This document shows, piece by piece, positions 1-9,164 of a DNA stretch of 64,000 nucleotides. Position 1 is the stretch's first letter. The number at the start of each line of letters is the position of its first letter. A program made the position numbers and the translations under genes. The notes below the pieces were generated by a model. It saw nothing but the letters and a program-made list of their open reading frames with translations, searched no databases and was not told where the DNA came from. Origin of the DNA: Phytohabitans maris (GTDB lineage: Bacteria > Actinomycetota > Actinomycetes > Mycobacteriales > Micromonosporaceae); the NCBI RefSeq assembly GCF_031085175.1, contig NZ_JAVHUY010000009.1:1-64000 (forward strand). Direction: 5' to 3'.

Positions 1-1585
1 AGAGGGGGATGTTGCCGTGCTTCTTGGGGGGCAGGGTCTCGCGTTTGGTGCGCAGGGTCCGCAGCGCGCGGACGATCTGCACGCGGGTCTGTGACGGCTG
101 GATCACCGCGTCGACGTAGCCGCGTTCGGCCGCGATGTACGGGTTGGCGAGCGTGTCCTCGTACTCGGTGACGAGCTCGGCCCGCAGCGCCGCTGGATCG
201 TCCGCATCGGACAGCGCACCGCGGTGCAGGATGTTCACCGCGCCCTGCGCGCCCATCACCGCGATCTGCGCGGTCGGCCACGCGAAGTTGAGGTCGGCGC
301 CGAGGTGCTTGGAGCCCATCACGTCGTACGCGCCGCCGTACGCCTTACGGGTGATGACAGTGACCTTCGGGACCGTGGCCTCCGCGTACGCGTAGATGAG
401 CTTGGCGCCGCGCCGGATGATCCCCTCCCACTCCTGACCCGTACCGGGCAGGAAACCAGGAACGTCCACAAAGGTCAAAACCGGGATGTTGAACGCGTCG
501 CAGGTGCGCACGAAACGGGCCGCCTTCTCCGACGCGGCGATATCAAGGCAGCCAGCGAAATGCATCGGCTGGTTGGCGACCACACCGACCGGATGCCCCT
601 CGACCCGACCAAAGCCGACCACAATGTTCTGCGCGTACAGCGCATGCACCTCCAGGAACTCACCATCGTCCAACACATGCTCGACAACCCGGTGCATGTC
701 ATACGGCTGATTGGCCGAGTCGGGAATCAGCGTGTCCAACACCAGGTCCTCCTCACCAACATCCAAAAAGGACGGGGCGGGGAACGCCGGCGCGTCGTCC
801 ATATTGTTCGACGGCAGGTACGACAGCAGCGCCTTGACGTAGTCGATCGCGTCCTCCTCGTCCGTGCCGAGGTAGTGCGCGTTGCCGGAACGAGTGTTAT
901 GGGTACGGGCACCGCCCAACTCCTCGAAGCCCACATCCTCACCGGTGACCGTCTTGATGACATCCGGGCCCGTGATGAACATGTGCGAGGTCTGATCGAC
1001 CATCACCGTGAAATCGGTAACCGCGGGAGAGTAGACCGCCCCGCCCGCACACGGCCCCATCACCAGCGAAATCTGCGGGATCACACCGGAAGCCCGCACG
1101 TTACGGAAAAAGATCTCCCCATACAGACCCAGGCTGACCACACCCTCCTGGATCCGCGCACCACCGGAGTCGTTGATACCGACCACCGGACACCCGGTCT
1201 TCATCGCCAAATCCATCACCTTGACGATCTTCTCGCCGAACACCTCCCCCAACGACCCACCAAAGACCGTGAAATCCTGCGCGAACACACACACCGGCCG
1301 CCCATCGACCGTGCCATAACCAGTCACCACACCATCGCCATACGGCCGGGTCCTATCCAACCCGAACGCCGTCGAACGATGCCGAGCCAACCCATCCAAC
1401 TCCACAAACGAACCCTCATCCAACAGCATCGCGACCCGCTCACGCGCCGTCCTCTTCCCCCGCGCATGCTGCTTCTCCACAGCCCGAACCGAACCCGCAT
1501 GCACCGCCTCATCCACCCGACGCGAAAGGTCGGCGAGCTTACCCGCGGTGGTGTGGAGATCCGGCGCTACGACTACCTCGACCAT
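1..1585 (-). CDS. pccB: Acyl-CoA (propionyl-CoA type) carboxylase beta chain, partial at left edge
   Basis: This is the carboxyltransferase subunit of a biotin-dependent acyl-CoA carboxylase, which moves CO2 from carboxybiotin to propionyl- or acetyl-CoA to supply methylmalonyl- or malonyl-CoA. The reverse strand translates without a stop from ATG 1585 ([20 protein letters not shown]) to the window edge, giving 528 residues; the family is about 530-540 long, so only the extreme C-terminus is missing. Seen: [12 protein letters not shown] near residue 140, the oxyanion-hole stretch [11 protein letters not shown] near 175, and YGGAYDVMG near 415. The first third uses many G/T-ending codons (GGT, TTG, GAT), unlike the rest of the window. 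No strong ribosome site precedes the start. It follows etfA in the same direction across an 82-bp gap. Confidence 0.93.
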   Translation of the reverse strand, partial: MVEVVVAPDLHTTAGKLADLSRRVDEAVHAGSVRAVEKQHARGKRTARERVAMLLDEGSFVELDGLARHRSTAFGLDRTRPYGDGVVTGYGTVDGRPVCVFAQDFTVFGGSLGEVFGEKIVKVMDLAMKTGCPVVGINDSGGARIQEGVVSLGLYGEIFFRNVRASGVIPQISLVMGPCAGGAVYSPAVTDFTVMVDQTSHMFITGPDVIKTVTGEDVGFEELGGARTHNTRSGNAHYLGTDEEDAIDYVKALLSYLPSNNMDDAPAFPAPSFLDVGEEDLVLDTLIPDSANQPYDMHRVVEHVLDDGEFLEVHALYAQNIVVGFGRVEGHPVGVVANQPMHFAGCLDIAASEKAARFVRTCDAFNIPVLTFVDVPGFLPGTGQEWEGIIRRGAKLIYAYAEATVPKVTVITRKAYGGAYDVMGSKHLGADLNFAWPTAQIAVMGAQGAVNILHRGALSDADDPAALRAELVTEYEDTLANPYIAAERGYVDAVIQPSQTRVQIVRALRTLRTKRETLPPKKHGNIPL

Positions 1586-1601
1586 GAGCCAGACATTTCC
1601 C

Positions 1602-1641
1602 GTCTTCGTGAGTCGTCAAGAGTCTTCGTGAACCGTCAAGA
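1602..1641 (-). repeat. Tandem 20-bp repeat upstream of pccB
   Basis: Two adjacent 20-mers (1602-1621 and 1622-1641) are identical except at two positions. Read on the reverse strand each contains TTGACG, so the duplication places two -35-like hexamers in front of the carboxylase gene. A weak ATGTCT could serve as the -10 for the proximal copy, 17 bp further on. The promoter role is inferred. Confidence 0.6.
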
Positions 1642-1667
1642 GGATGTGCGTCGAAGACCGCACCTCG

Positions 1668-2624
1668 CTATTTACGCTTGCGGATCTCTTCGGCCGCCTG
1701 TGGCACGACCTTGAACAGGTCGCCGACGATGCCGTAGTCGGCGAGTTCGAAGATCGGCGCTTCAGCGTCCTTGTTGACCGCCACGATCGTCTTCGAGGTT
1801 TGCATGCCGGCGCGGTGCTGAATGGCGCCGGAGATCCCTAACGCGATGTACAGCTGCGGCGACACCGTCTTGCCGGTCTGCCCGACCTGGAACTGGTGCG
1901 GGTAGAAGCCCGAGTCGACCGCGGCCCGGGACGCGCCGACCGCGCCGCCGAGCAGATCGGCAAGCTCCTCGACCAGCTTGAAGTTGTCCTCGCTGCCCAC
2001 GCCACGGCCGCCGGAGACGACCACCGACGCCTCGGTGAGCTCGGGCCGTGCCCCCTTGGGCTCGACCTTCCGCTCGACCACCCGGGCCAGCTTCGCCGAG
2101 TCGCCGACCGCGACCTCCAGCGGCGACACCTCGGCCGTCGCCGGGGCGGCGGCCGGGGTGAGCGAGTTGGGGCGCACGGTGACCAGCGGCAGCCCGCGGG
2201 TCACCTGGGACTTCACGATCGTGGAGCCGGCGAACACCGTCTGCGTCGCCGTGCCGTTGGCATCCAGCGCGGAGACGTCGGTGAGCAGCCCGTTGTCGAG
2301 CTTCACCGCGAGCCGGCCGGCGATCTCCTTGCCCTCCTGGGTGGAGCCGAGCAGCACCGCCGTGGGCTGCGCCGAACGCACCAGGTCGGCGAGCACAGCG
2401 GCCTTCGGCGCCACGAGGAAGCCCTGCAGGTCTTCGCTCTCGCCGGCGTAGACCTTCACCGCGCCGTACTCGCTCAGCCTGTCGACCAGCGGCGCGGCCG
2501 CACCGGGGCCACCGAGGACGACCGCCGCGGGCGTGCCCAACTCTCTGGCGAGAGTGAGCATCTCCAGGGTGACCTTCTTGACCTCGCCGCCGGAGTGCTC
2601 GACGACGACCAGAACCTCAGCCAT
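1668..2624 (-). CDS. etfA: Electron transfer flavoprotein alpha subunit
   Basis: The alpha subunit of the EtfAB heterodimer carries FAD and passes electrons from acyl-CoA dehydrogenases to the respiratory chain through ETF:quinone oxidoreductase. The protein is 318 residues, normal for the family. Its C-terminal half holds the FAD site: SGGRGVGSEDNF, then GFYPHQFQVGQTGKTVSPQ and LGISGAIQHRAGM. The start at 2624 (MAEVLVVVEHSGGEVKK) was preferred over longer readings because GAGGAGAG lies just upstream and because homology begins there. It sits 10 bp after etfB and is clearly cotranscribed with it. Next to an acyl-CoA carboxylase, the pair probably serves fatty-acid or branched-chain acyl-CoA oxidation. 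Confidence 0.95.
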   Translation of the reverse strand: MAEVLVVVEHSGGEVKKVTLEMLTLARELGTPAAVVLGGPGAAAPLVDRLSEYGAVKVYAGESEDLQGFLVAPKAAVLADLVRSAQPTAVLLGSTQEGKEIAGRLAVKLDNGLLTDVSALDANGTATQTVFAGSTIVKSQVTRGLPLVTVRPNSLTPAAAPATAEVSPLEVAVGDSAKLARVVERKVEPKGARPELTEASVVVSGGRGVGSEDNFKLVEELADLLGGAVGASRAAVDSGFYPHQFQVGQTGKTVSPQLYIALGISGAIQHRAGMQTSKTIVAVNKDAEAPIFELADYGIVGDLFKVVPQAAEEIRKRK

Positions 2625-2634
2625 TGAGCTCTCC

Positions 2635-3414
2635 TCAGACGAACTTCTCGGACGCGAGGAACTCGACCAGCCTGACGCCGCCCTCACCCTCGTCGTTGAC
2701 CTTCTGCCCACCCGAACGCGGCGGCCGCTTGCTCTGCTCGACCACGGCCGAGGTGGCGCCCTCGATGCCCACCTCGCTCGCCGCGATGCCCAGATCGGCC
2801 AGCGAAACCGTCTGCACGGGCTTCTTCTTGGCCGCCATGATCCCCTTGAACGACGGATAGCGCGGCTCGTTGATCGTGTCCCACACCGAGACGACCGCGG
2901 GGGTCGAGGCAGCCACCACCTCGTACCCCTCCTCGGTCTGCCGCTCGATCGTGAGCGACGTGCCATCGACGGTGAGCTTGCGGGCACCGGTGAGAGCCGC
3001 GACGCCCAACCTTTCGGCCAGCATGTGCGGCATCACCTGCACCCGACCGTCGGTCGACTCCGCGCCGCAGAGCACGAGGTCGGGCTTCAGCGTGCCCAGC
3101 GCGGCCGCCAGCACCCTCGAGGTGGCCAGCGCGCACGAACCGTGCAGCGCGTCATCGAGCACGTGCACCGCCCGGTCCGGGCCCATCGACAACGCCTTAC
3201 GGATCGACTCCGACGCGCCCGCCGGGCCCATCGTCAAGATCGTGACCTCGCCGCCGTGCGCCTCCTGGACCCGCAACGCCTCCTCGATGGCGTACTCGTC
3301 CATCTCGTTGATGACATTGCTCGCCGACCCGCGGTCGACCGTGTTGTCGTCACTGCGCAGGACGCGCTCCGCGCTGGAGTCGGGCACCTGCTTGACGAGT
3401 ACGACGATATTCAT
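2635..3414 (-). CDS. etfB: Electron transfer flavoprotein beta subunit
   Basis: The beta subunit (259 residues) pairs with EtfA, binds AMP and forms the docking surface for dehydrogenases. Seen: MNIVVLVKQVPDSSAERVL at the start, NEMDEYAIEEALRVQE, then VLCGAESTDGRVQVMPHMLA and the late stretch PRYPSFKGIMAAKKKP, all typical of the family. The start at 3414 gives the conserved N-terminus; an AGGAG lies slightly far upstream (about 14 bases), so translation initiation may be modest. It is the first gene of an etfB-etfA(-pccB) unit and is transcribed away from the TetR regulator across 119 bp, the classic layout for local control by that regulator (inference). Confidence 0.95.
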   Translation of the reverse strand: MNIVVLVKQVPDSSAERVLRSDDNTVDRGSASNVINEMDEYAIEEALRVQEAHGGEVTILTMGPAGASESIRKALSMGPDRAVHVLDDALHGSCALATSRVLAAALGTLKPDLVLCGAESTDGRVQVMPHMLAERLGVAALTGARKLTVDGTSLTIERQTEEGYEVVAASTPAVVSVWDTINEPRYPSFKGIMAAKKKPVQTVSLADLGIAASEVGIEGATSAVVEQSKRPPRSGGQKVNDEGEGGVRLVEFLASEKFV

Positions 3415-3533
3415 CCACTCACCCGAGCCTCTCCTGTAACGGCGCGCCCACCCGCTGAAACTGGGTCGCAAAATCTGAGACTATGGCTCATACGTCATGA
3501 TGTCCAGCGTTCGGCTGGAGGGAATGAGGAGGC

Positions 3534-4223
3534 ATGGCCAGCTCACGGGAAGCGATCGCGGATGCCGCGTTCCGGCTCTTCAACACGACTGGCTACGACG
3601 CCACCAGCGCGGACGACATCGCCGCCGCCGCCGGTGTCAGCCGCAGCACCTTCTTCCGCTGGTACGGCTCAAAGGAAGCGGTCATCTTTCCCGACCACGA
3701 GAGCCTGCTGGCCGCCATCGGCAAGCGCCTGACGTCCTCCAGTGCGGAGTCGGCGATCGCGGCGGTCTCGGACGCGGTGCGGCTGGTCCTGTTCCACTAC
3801 GTCTCCGAGGGCGAGCGGGCCCGCGAACGCTACCGACTCACCTCCACCGTCCCAGCGCTGCGCGAACGCGAGCTCGCCAGCACAGCCCGATACCAGCAGC
3901 TCTTCCGGCGATTCATCAGCGCCTGGGGCGATCGCTCCGAGTCCTCGGAGCTACGCGCGGAACTCATGGCCGCATCCGTCGTCGCCGCACACAATCGTGT
4001 GCTGCGGCGATGGCTACGCCGCGAGTGCACCGACCCACAGCTCGAAATCGACGCCGCCCTCGCCACCGTGCACCACCTGTTCGAAGACCGATCGGGATCC
4101 GCTCCCGCCGCCATCCTGATCGTCCAAGAAGGACTGTCGCTGCAAGCCGTCGAAAACACGGTACGAAAAGCCCTCCGCGACCAACTTCAGCCCGGCGGCC
4201 CATCCGATAGCACGAAGGTGTAG
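3534..4223 (+). CDS. TetR-family transcriptional regulator
   Basis: A 229-residue regulator with an N-terminal TetR DNA-binding domain: AIADAAFRLFNTTGYDAT, then DIAAAAGVSRSTFFRWYGSK as the turn-recognition helix pair (residues about 5-48). The C-terminal two thirds are helical and carry ligand specificity that cannot be read from sequence. The ATG at 3534 follows GAGGAGG directly. It is divergent from etfB, so it probably controls etfBA and itself, perhaps in response to an acyl-CoA. No clear palindromic operator was found in the 119-bp gap. The C-terminal half contains several rare-looking Arg/Ala-rich turns but no frameshift. Confidence 0.85.
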   Translation: MASSREAIADAAFRLFNTTGYDATSADDIAAAAGVSRSTFFRWYGSKEAVIFPDHESLLAAIGKRLTSSSAESAIAAVSDAVRLVLFHYVSEGERARERYRLTSTVPALRERELASTARYQQLFRRFISAWGDRSESSELRAELMAASVVAAHNRVLRRWLRRECTDPQLEIDAALATVHHLFEDRSGSAPAAILIVQEGLSLQAVENTVRKALRDQLQPGGPSDSTKV

Positions 4224-4966
4224 ATCCGCACCAGGAAGACCTGGAGCATCGCTGCCACACGGGCCACTGTCGCGAAGGGTGGTCGCGTCAGCCCATGCGG
4301 GCCTGCCCGATGACGCCAGTCGGCGATGAGGTCGGCCAGCGAGCGGACCTCCTTCTCTGGCCGTGTCGAGACGTGGCGGCGCGGATGCCAGGGTCAGCAC
4401 GCCGTCGCGGGCAGGGAGACTGGCCGCCCTTGGGAATCCCGCCCAACCGCCCGCAACGGGCACTTGAGCACCCCCCGTTCACCCCCGAAAACCCTGCCAA
4501 CCGATGACCATCCCCGACAACAGTCACCCACCAGAATCTTGCGTTTTCCCAGCTCAGCAGTGTCCAATGACGAGCGTTGAAAGACAAACGAAAGGCAGCG
4601 TTGACACCTCCGACAGTGTGGGTTCGAATCCCACCCGGGGGGCACGACCTGCCAGGGCGGTCCGGTCCGGCTCGCCGGCGCGCCGACCCGTGCCGCGGGT
4701 GGCGTCGCTTGAGAAAGACGTGGTGTCGCGACGCTTCCCGGCCCACTGGCCGGCGACACGCGGGGGGCGAGGTTGACATACAAGTCACGACTTATTTATC
4801 GTCCCGAAAAGTGGGCGACCTGTACAAACGCACACCCGTCCCCAATCCTCGACCATCTGCCGGAGCGCAGCGGCAAGGGACTCACCGCGAGGGGCACGGT
4901 AGACATTCATCGACCCCGGACACATCCCCCATTCCGCGGACCTACAAGCGTTAGGAGCTCAAACCA
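4224..4966. other. 743-bp stretch without a convincing gene
   Basis: Several overlapping open frames exist on both strands here, but none shows a family signature, a ribosome site or coding-like third-position bias. The only recognisable element is a tRNA 3' fragment at about 4611-4644. A weak AGGAG at the right end belongs to the next gene. The stretch may be an integration scar or decayed sequence. Confidence 0.5.
4611..4644 (+). pseudogene. 3' fragment of a tRNA gene (T-arm plus acceptor strand)
   Basis: Positions 4618-4634 form a perfect T-arm: stem GTGGG/CCCAC closing the loop TTCGAAT. This is followed by CCGGGGGG and CA, as in a 3' acceptor strand. No matching CCCCCGG 5' acceptor strand, D-arm or anticodon arm is found in the 90 bases upstream, so this is not a complete tRNA. 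The preserved part looks most like an arginine tRNA (inference). Such 3' ends are typical attachment-site halves left by integrating elements. Confidence 0.55.
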
Positions 4967-5356
4967 ATGCGCATCGGACACCTAAGCGTCTACGTCGACG
5001 ACCAAGACAAGGCCCTGGACTTCTACACCAGCGTGCTCGGCTTCGTAAAGAAAACCGAGATCCCAGCCGGCGACTTCCGCTGGCTGACAGTAGTGTCGCC
5101 GGAAGACCCCGACGGCGCGGAACTGGTGCTCGAGCCCGACCAACACCCAGCCGCACAGACCTACAAGCGAGCACTCTACGACGACGGCATCCCATTCACC
5201 GTCCTCACCGTCAAGGACGTGACCGCCGAGTACGAACGGCTCCGCACAGCCGGCGTACGATTCACCCAGGAGCCGACGGTCACGGGCCCGGTAACCGTCG
5301 CCGTCCTCGACGACACCTGCGGCAACCTGCTGCAAATCGCGGCACAGAACAGCTGA
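4967..5356 (+). CDS. VOC / glyoxalase-bleomycin resistance superfamily protein
   Basis: A compact 129-residue vicinal-oxygen-chelate protein made of two beta-alpha-beta-beta-beta repeats. Seen: MRIGHLSVYVDDQDKALDFY with the first metal-ligand His at residue 5, EIPAGDFRWLTVVSPEDPDG, ELVLEP with the acidic ligand, and DTCGNLLQI at the end. The size and pattern match the stand-alone VOC proteins that actinomycetes carry in large numbers, whose substrates are mostly unknown. TAGGAGCTCAAACCA precedes the ATG. It is convergent with the SRPBCC gene; VOC and SRPBCC proteins are often neighbours, but here no shared operon exists. The substrate is not predictable. Confidence 0.88.
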   Translation: MRIGHLSVYVDDQDKALDFYTSVLGFVKKTEIPAGDFRWLTVVSPEDPDGAELVLEPDQHPAAQTYKRALYDDGIPFTVLTVKDVTAEYERLRTAGVRFTQEPTVTGPVTVAVLDDTCGNLLQIAAQNS

Positions 5357-5427
5357 CACCCCGCGCGACGGCACCACCGGCACCAAGCGGCCCCGGAGCC
5401 GGATCAGGGCCACCCGCCGGCGTCGGC

Positions 5428-6042
5428 TCAGCCCTCCCGCCAAGCAGCACCCACCGCCACCCACTCCGCGCCAGCGAGCTCCCACAACCGCTGCACCTCG
5501 ATCGACAACTCGTCGGGCAAGTCGTCCCCGGCCAGCTCACCGCGCAGATACGCATCCAAGCGGCAGAACCCATGATCCCAACCAGGCGCGAACCGGCCGA
5601 GATTTGCCAGCCAGAAGTCGTCGTCGAAGGGAAGCACGGCAGTGTGCCTGAGCCCAACCAGCGTCGACTCCTCGCCATCACCCTCGGCCGTGAGCCGCAC
5701 CTCCAGGTCGGACGAGCCACCGCCGTCGTACTCCCAAGTAACCACCAGCAGATTGGGCCGATCACACGTCCGGATCTCGCCACCCGCATTCCCCACCAAC
5801 TGATACTTACCGCCCAGGCGAAGGTCACCACTGACCGGATAGAACCAGCGCTCAAGCCGGACCGGGTCGGTCACCGCCTCCCAGACATCCTCGACAGGCG
5901 CGCCGAAGGAACGACGCAGCAACACCAAGCGGGACCGACCCGCGCCGGTGTCCTCGGCTCCCAGCCCACGGTGAACGGTCCTCAGCCAACCAAGCTGGCC
6001 GAACCCACACAGACCGATGCGGTCCGCCATGCCGCACGGCAC
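5428..6042 (-). CDS. SRPBCC / AHSA1-like domain protein
   Basis: The core of this protein is a START-like lipid-binding fold of the Aha1-C type: RRSFGAPVEDVWEAVTDP, then RLERWFYPVSGDLRLGGKY, followed by WEYDGGGSSDLEVRLTAE and GWDHGFCRLDAYLRGEL. These are the standard family landmarks for small-molecule binding or polyketide-like ligands; no enzyme activity can be assigned. The full frame gives 204 residues, but the first 40 or so (before SRLVLLRRSF) are not conserved-looking and the true start may lie downstream of 6042, for example near 6030. No strong ribosome site is visible. The gene is divergent from the NACHT gene across about 260 bp. Confidence 0.75.
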   Translation of the reverse strand: MPCGMADRIGLCGFGQLGWLRTVHRGLGAEDTGAGRSRLVLLRRSFGAPVEDVWEAVTDPVRLERWFYPVSGDLRLGGKYQLVGNAGGEIRTCDRPNLLVVTWEYDGGGSSDLEVRLTAEGDGEESTLVGLRHTAVLPFDDDFWLANLGRFAPGWDHGFCRLDAYLRGELAGDDLPDELSIEVQRLWELAGAEWVAVGAAWREG

Positions 6043-6305
6043 CCTCCACGGCTACGTAAGCCTGGCCCAGAACCCTGGACGCCCTCGACGCTATCCTCCG
6101 CAACTGGCCAACTGACACCCGATGCCCGCACCTCGGCCGTCGTTCAGCCGCCGGCCTTGGGACGTGTTCCGCCCAGCGAGGCGGAGACCGGCCGGCCGAC
6201 AACGCCCTGTGGCGCATCGCCCTGGCCCGCGCGGCGTGGCCGTGGCGGACCAACCGGGCCAGGTGCGCTGCCTCCGCAGTAGCGGGCCCGGCTAATCTGC
6301 TCATC

Positions 6306-8411
6306 ATGTCCGATGGGCGCCGGCGGATTCCCCTTGCCGTCCTTTTCGGGGTTGTGGCCGCCGGCGTCGGCGTTGCGGGGTACCTTCTGTGGCTTCGGCG
6401 TCCCGAACACGCCGCCGCCACCCAGACCCTCACGGCCGTGTTGGCGCTGGCCATATCGGCCCTGCCCTGGCTGTGGCAGCGGCTGCGGCGCCGGCCGGCC
6501 TCCCCGGAACTGGTTGACCGCGCGGTCGAGCGGCTAGCCGTGGCCGTAGGGATCCGCGTCGGATTCGAAGTGGAGCAACGCGGGCTGCACTTCCCTACGC
6601 CGATCCCGCTGGACTGGCAGTGGTCGGACCGCGGGGTCGGCTCCGCAAGGCACGTCGCGGCCACGCCGGTGTGGACAGCGCAGCACCCGCCCGCCGTGCC
6701 GGGGATCAGCACAGTGGAGCCGGACGACCTCGACGGCGGGAACCTGGCGGATCTGCACCGGGTATACGGCGGCGTGGCCTCGGGGCGGGTGGTGCTGCTG
6801 GGCGACGCCGGAGCGGGCAAGACCAGCGCCGCGCTGCTGCTGGTGCAGCGGGCACTGGCACACCGCGACACCCTGCCCGATGCCGACCGGACCAGCACCC
6901 CGGTACCGGTGATGCTGACCCTGCACGGCTGGAACCCGGGCGATCAGGACGCGTTGTCCTGGGCCGCGTCCGGGTTGCTGCGCGACTATCCCTTCCTGCG
7001 TTCGACCGAGTTCGGGCCGGCGGTGGTCCACGAACTGCTGGCGACCGGCCGCGTCGCCCTCGTCCTCGATAGCCTCGACGTGCTGCCGCAGCGGTTGCGC
7101 CCGGCCGCCCTGCGAAAGCTGAACTCGCTGACGGCACAGCGGATCATCGTGCTCAGCCGTCGCGACGAGATGAGAGACGTAGTCACCAACCAGGGCCTGC
7201 TGTTCGCAGCGGCGACCCTCGAGCTCAAGTCGCCCACGGCGGCACAGGCCGCGGACTATCTGGAAAGCTGTCACGCCGGCCCTGCGCCACCGGCCTGGCA
7301 GCGGCTGCTGCGGCGCCTGCGCGGCGGATCTCGTGACGGCCTCACCAGGACCCTGACCACCACCCCGCTGATGCTCAGCCTGGTCCGCGACCTGTATGGG
7401 CGCGGCGACCTGCTCGGCGACCTGCTCGGCTCGGGCCGTCGCACCCGCAAGGCGGTCGAGGAGTACCTGCTCGACGCCATCCTGCCCAACGCCTACTCCC
7501 CGGATCCCGCCACCGACGGCCCGCCGCCGCGGTACACGGTCGACCAAGCGCGGCACTGGCTCGGCCGGCTCGCCCGACGGATGGACGAGGCGAACGATCG
7601 CGACCTGGCCTGGTGGCGCCTCGCCCGCTGGGTACCTACCTTTCCCCAGTTCGCCATGACGCTCATCATCGCGGGGACGATCGGCACGCTCATCGGCATC
7701 GGCGACAGCATCGGCGCCATCCCCACCCCGATCGCGGCCGGCATCGTCGGCGGGTTGATCTTCGGCATGCCCACCGGTCTGCTCACCCACCACGCCGGCG
7801 ACCTGATGTTCGGCCGGCCCACCGACGAGCCTCGCGCGTGGGCTTTCCACCGGCTGCGCGCGCTGGCCGCCCCTACCGCCATCCTGCTGTGGCCGCTGCT
7901 GGCCGGTGCGGAGTTCGCCCTCGCACGGCTGCGGTTCACCTTCGTTGCAGCGCCCGGCGAGCAGGTGCCCAGCCCGGTCCACACGATGGTCACCGCCGCG
8001 GTCTTCGCCTTGGCGCTGTTGGTCGCGTACGCGGCGGCCCGACCGACCGGCACCGACCTGAGCGTCCTGGACCCGTTGACCTGCTGGCGGCGAGACCTCA
8101 GCTACGGGCTGCTGGTCGGGGCGGTGGTAGGGCTGGGCTGGACTCTCGTCAGCGGAGTGCCGTCAGCCCGCAGGCTCGCCTTCAGCGTGGCGTTCGGCCT
8201 TGGGTTCGGAGTGACGATGTCCCGAGTGTGGCGAGCGTTTCTGGTCTCCATCTGGCTGCGCGTGACCGGCGACGGTCCACTGCGGCTGTTGCGCTTCCTG
8301 GAGGACGCCCGGAGCAAGCACGTCCTGCGCGCCGTCGGCCCGCGGTACCAGTTCCGGCATGCCCGCCTACAGGACCGCCTCGCGACCCAGACCGCACCAC
8401 CCCGCCAGTGA
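6306..8411 (+). CDS. NACHT-domain NTPase with N- and C-terminal membrane segments
   Basis: A 701-residue STAND-type NTPase. Two hydrophobic segments occupy residues about 8-28 and 38-57. The NTPase core follows, with Walker A GDAGAGKTS (about 166-174), Walker B VALVLDSLDVLP (about 249-260) and the sensor-like RIIVLSRRDEM, then the ALTTTPLML-type helix (TLTTTPLMLSLVRDLYGRG). From residue 449 onward there are about six transmembrane segments (for example FAMTLIIAGTIGTLIGIGD and DLSYGLLVGAVVGLGWTLV) in place of the soluble repeat sensor of classical NLR-like proteins. Bacterial NACHT proteins include antiphage systems, but this membrane-tailed actinobacterial form has no established role. It stands alone, upstream of gene debris. 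Confidence 0.82.
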   Translation: MSDGRRRIPLAVLFGVVAAGVGVAGYLLWLRRPEHAAATQTLTAVLALAISALPWLWQRLRRRPASPELVDRAVERLAVAVGIRVGFEVEQRGLHFPTPIPLDWQWSDRGVGSARHVAATPVWTAQHPPAVPGISTVEPDDLDGGNLADLHRVYGGVASGRVVLLGDAGAGKTSAALLLVQRALAHRDTLPDADRTSTPVPVMLTLHGWNPGDQDALSWAASGLLRDYPFLRSTEFGPAVVHELLATGRVALVLDSLDVLPQRLRPAALRKLNSLTAQRIIVLSRRDEMRDVVTNQGLLFAAATLELKSPTAAQAADYLESCHAGPAPPAWQRLLRRLRGGSRDGLTRTLTTTPLMLSLVRDLYGRGDLLGDLLGSGRRTRKAVEEYLLDAILPNAYSPDPATDGPPPRYTVDQARHWLGRLARRMDEANDRDLAWWRLARWVPTFPQFAMTLIIAGTIGTLIGIGDSIGAIPTPIAAGIVGGLIFGMPTGLLTHHAGDLMFGRPTDEPRAWAFHRLRALAAPTAILLWPLLAGAEFALARLRFTFVAAPGEQVPSPVHTMVTAAVFALALLVAYAAARPTGTDLSVLDPLTCWRRDLSYGLLVGAVVGLGWTLVSGVPSARRLAFSVAFGLGFGVTMSRVWRAFLVSIWLRVTGDGPLRLLRFLEDARSKHVLRAVGPRYQFRHARLQDRLATQTAPPRQ

Positions 8412-8429
8412 GCACACCACTGCCGGCAC

Positions 8430-8753
8430 GTGCGGCGGCCGCCGGCGCTTGGCACCGCTCAAGCTCGGGCTTTGTACCAGGTTCTTGGTTCCGAGTGCAG
8501 GCAATGGATGTCGCGCCAGTGGCCTCGGCGGTTGCGCACCACCCGAATAGCCACCGATCTACACCTCGACGTGATGACCTACCAGCGGACCGAAGACCCC
8601 CACACCACGCGTCGATTGCGCGCCCTGCTGGTCGACGAAGTACTCGACTCCGAGTGCTTCAACTACCGCGAAATCTTCGACCGGATGATGGCCGGCGAAC
8701 CGGTGTTCCGGACGGGCCGCACACCACCGCAACACCACACGCCCGACCGATAG
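8430..8753 (+). pseudogene. Possible gene remnant, unrecognised (107-codon frame)
   Basis: I do not recognise this frame. Its second half (DLHLDVMTYQRTEDPHTT, then LLVDEVLDSECFNYREIFDR) looks like a real helical protein end with sensible amino-acid balance, whereas the first 40 residues do not. It has no ribosome site and lies between the NACHT gene and the Hsp70/WD40 relic. The most likely reading is a C-terminal remnant of a lost gene; an expressed small protein is possible. Confidence 0.3.
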
Positions 8754-8895
8754 AACACCCAGAACAGCCGTGCCGCCCGCCGTGCGGGAGCCTCATCAAC
8801 GGGTCGGGCAGGATCAAGTGCTACGGCCCCCATCGCCTACCCGGCCGAGTGTTGATCAGGATCGTAGAGCGTCTGCTGCACGACCCGTCCGTTCG

Positions 8896-9164
8896 ATGAA
8901 CATGACTGCATCCCGGCTCGGCGTCGATTTCGGGACGTCGCATACGGTGGCCGCGTTGCTCGGCTCCGACGGGCGGGTTCGTCCGCTGCTGTTCGATGGG
9001 TCGCCGCTGCTGGTCTCGGCGGTGTACGCCGGGCCGGCCGGCCTGCTGACCGGCGTGGACGCGTTGCGCGCGGCAGCATCGTCGCCAGCGCCGGAAACGA
9101 CGGCACGGCTCGGCTGTGGGACAACGTCGGCAGATGGCCCCACCCGCGTCCGTCACCCCCGTAG
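8896..9164 (+). pseudogene. Collapsed Hsp70/WD40 fusion gene
   Basis: From ATG 8896 the frame encodes an Hsp70/actin-type ATPase N-terminus: RLGVDFGTSHTVAALLGSDG is the phosphate-1 loop, continuing to LLTGVDALRAA. After about 60 codons homology stops. In a neighbouring frame the sequence then reads SIVASAGNDGTARLWDN, a textbook WD40 blade end, followed by a stop at 9162-9164. The two ends of one large gene therefore appear joined by an internal deletion and frameshift. Hsp70-family proteins fused to beta-propellers occur in actinomycetes (general knowledge). The remnant should not be functional. Confidence 0.7.

Noticed and set aside
224-1714. Long plus-strand open frame of 496 codons
   Set aside because: It is the antisense shadow of the carboxylase beta-chain gene; its product is Arg/His-rich with no family features, while the minus strand reads a perfect carboxyltransferase.
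4288-4788. Minus-strand frames including PGGIRTHT- and GWDSNPH-like peptides
   Set aside because: These peptides come from translating the antisense of a tRNA T-arm; they are a well-known annotation artefact.
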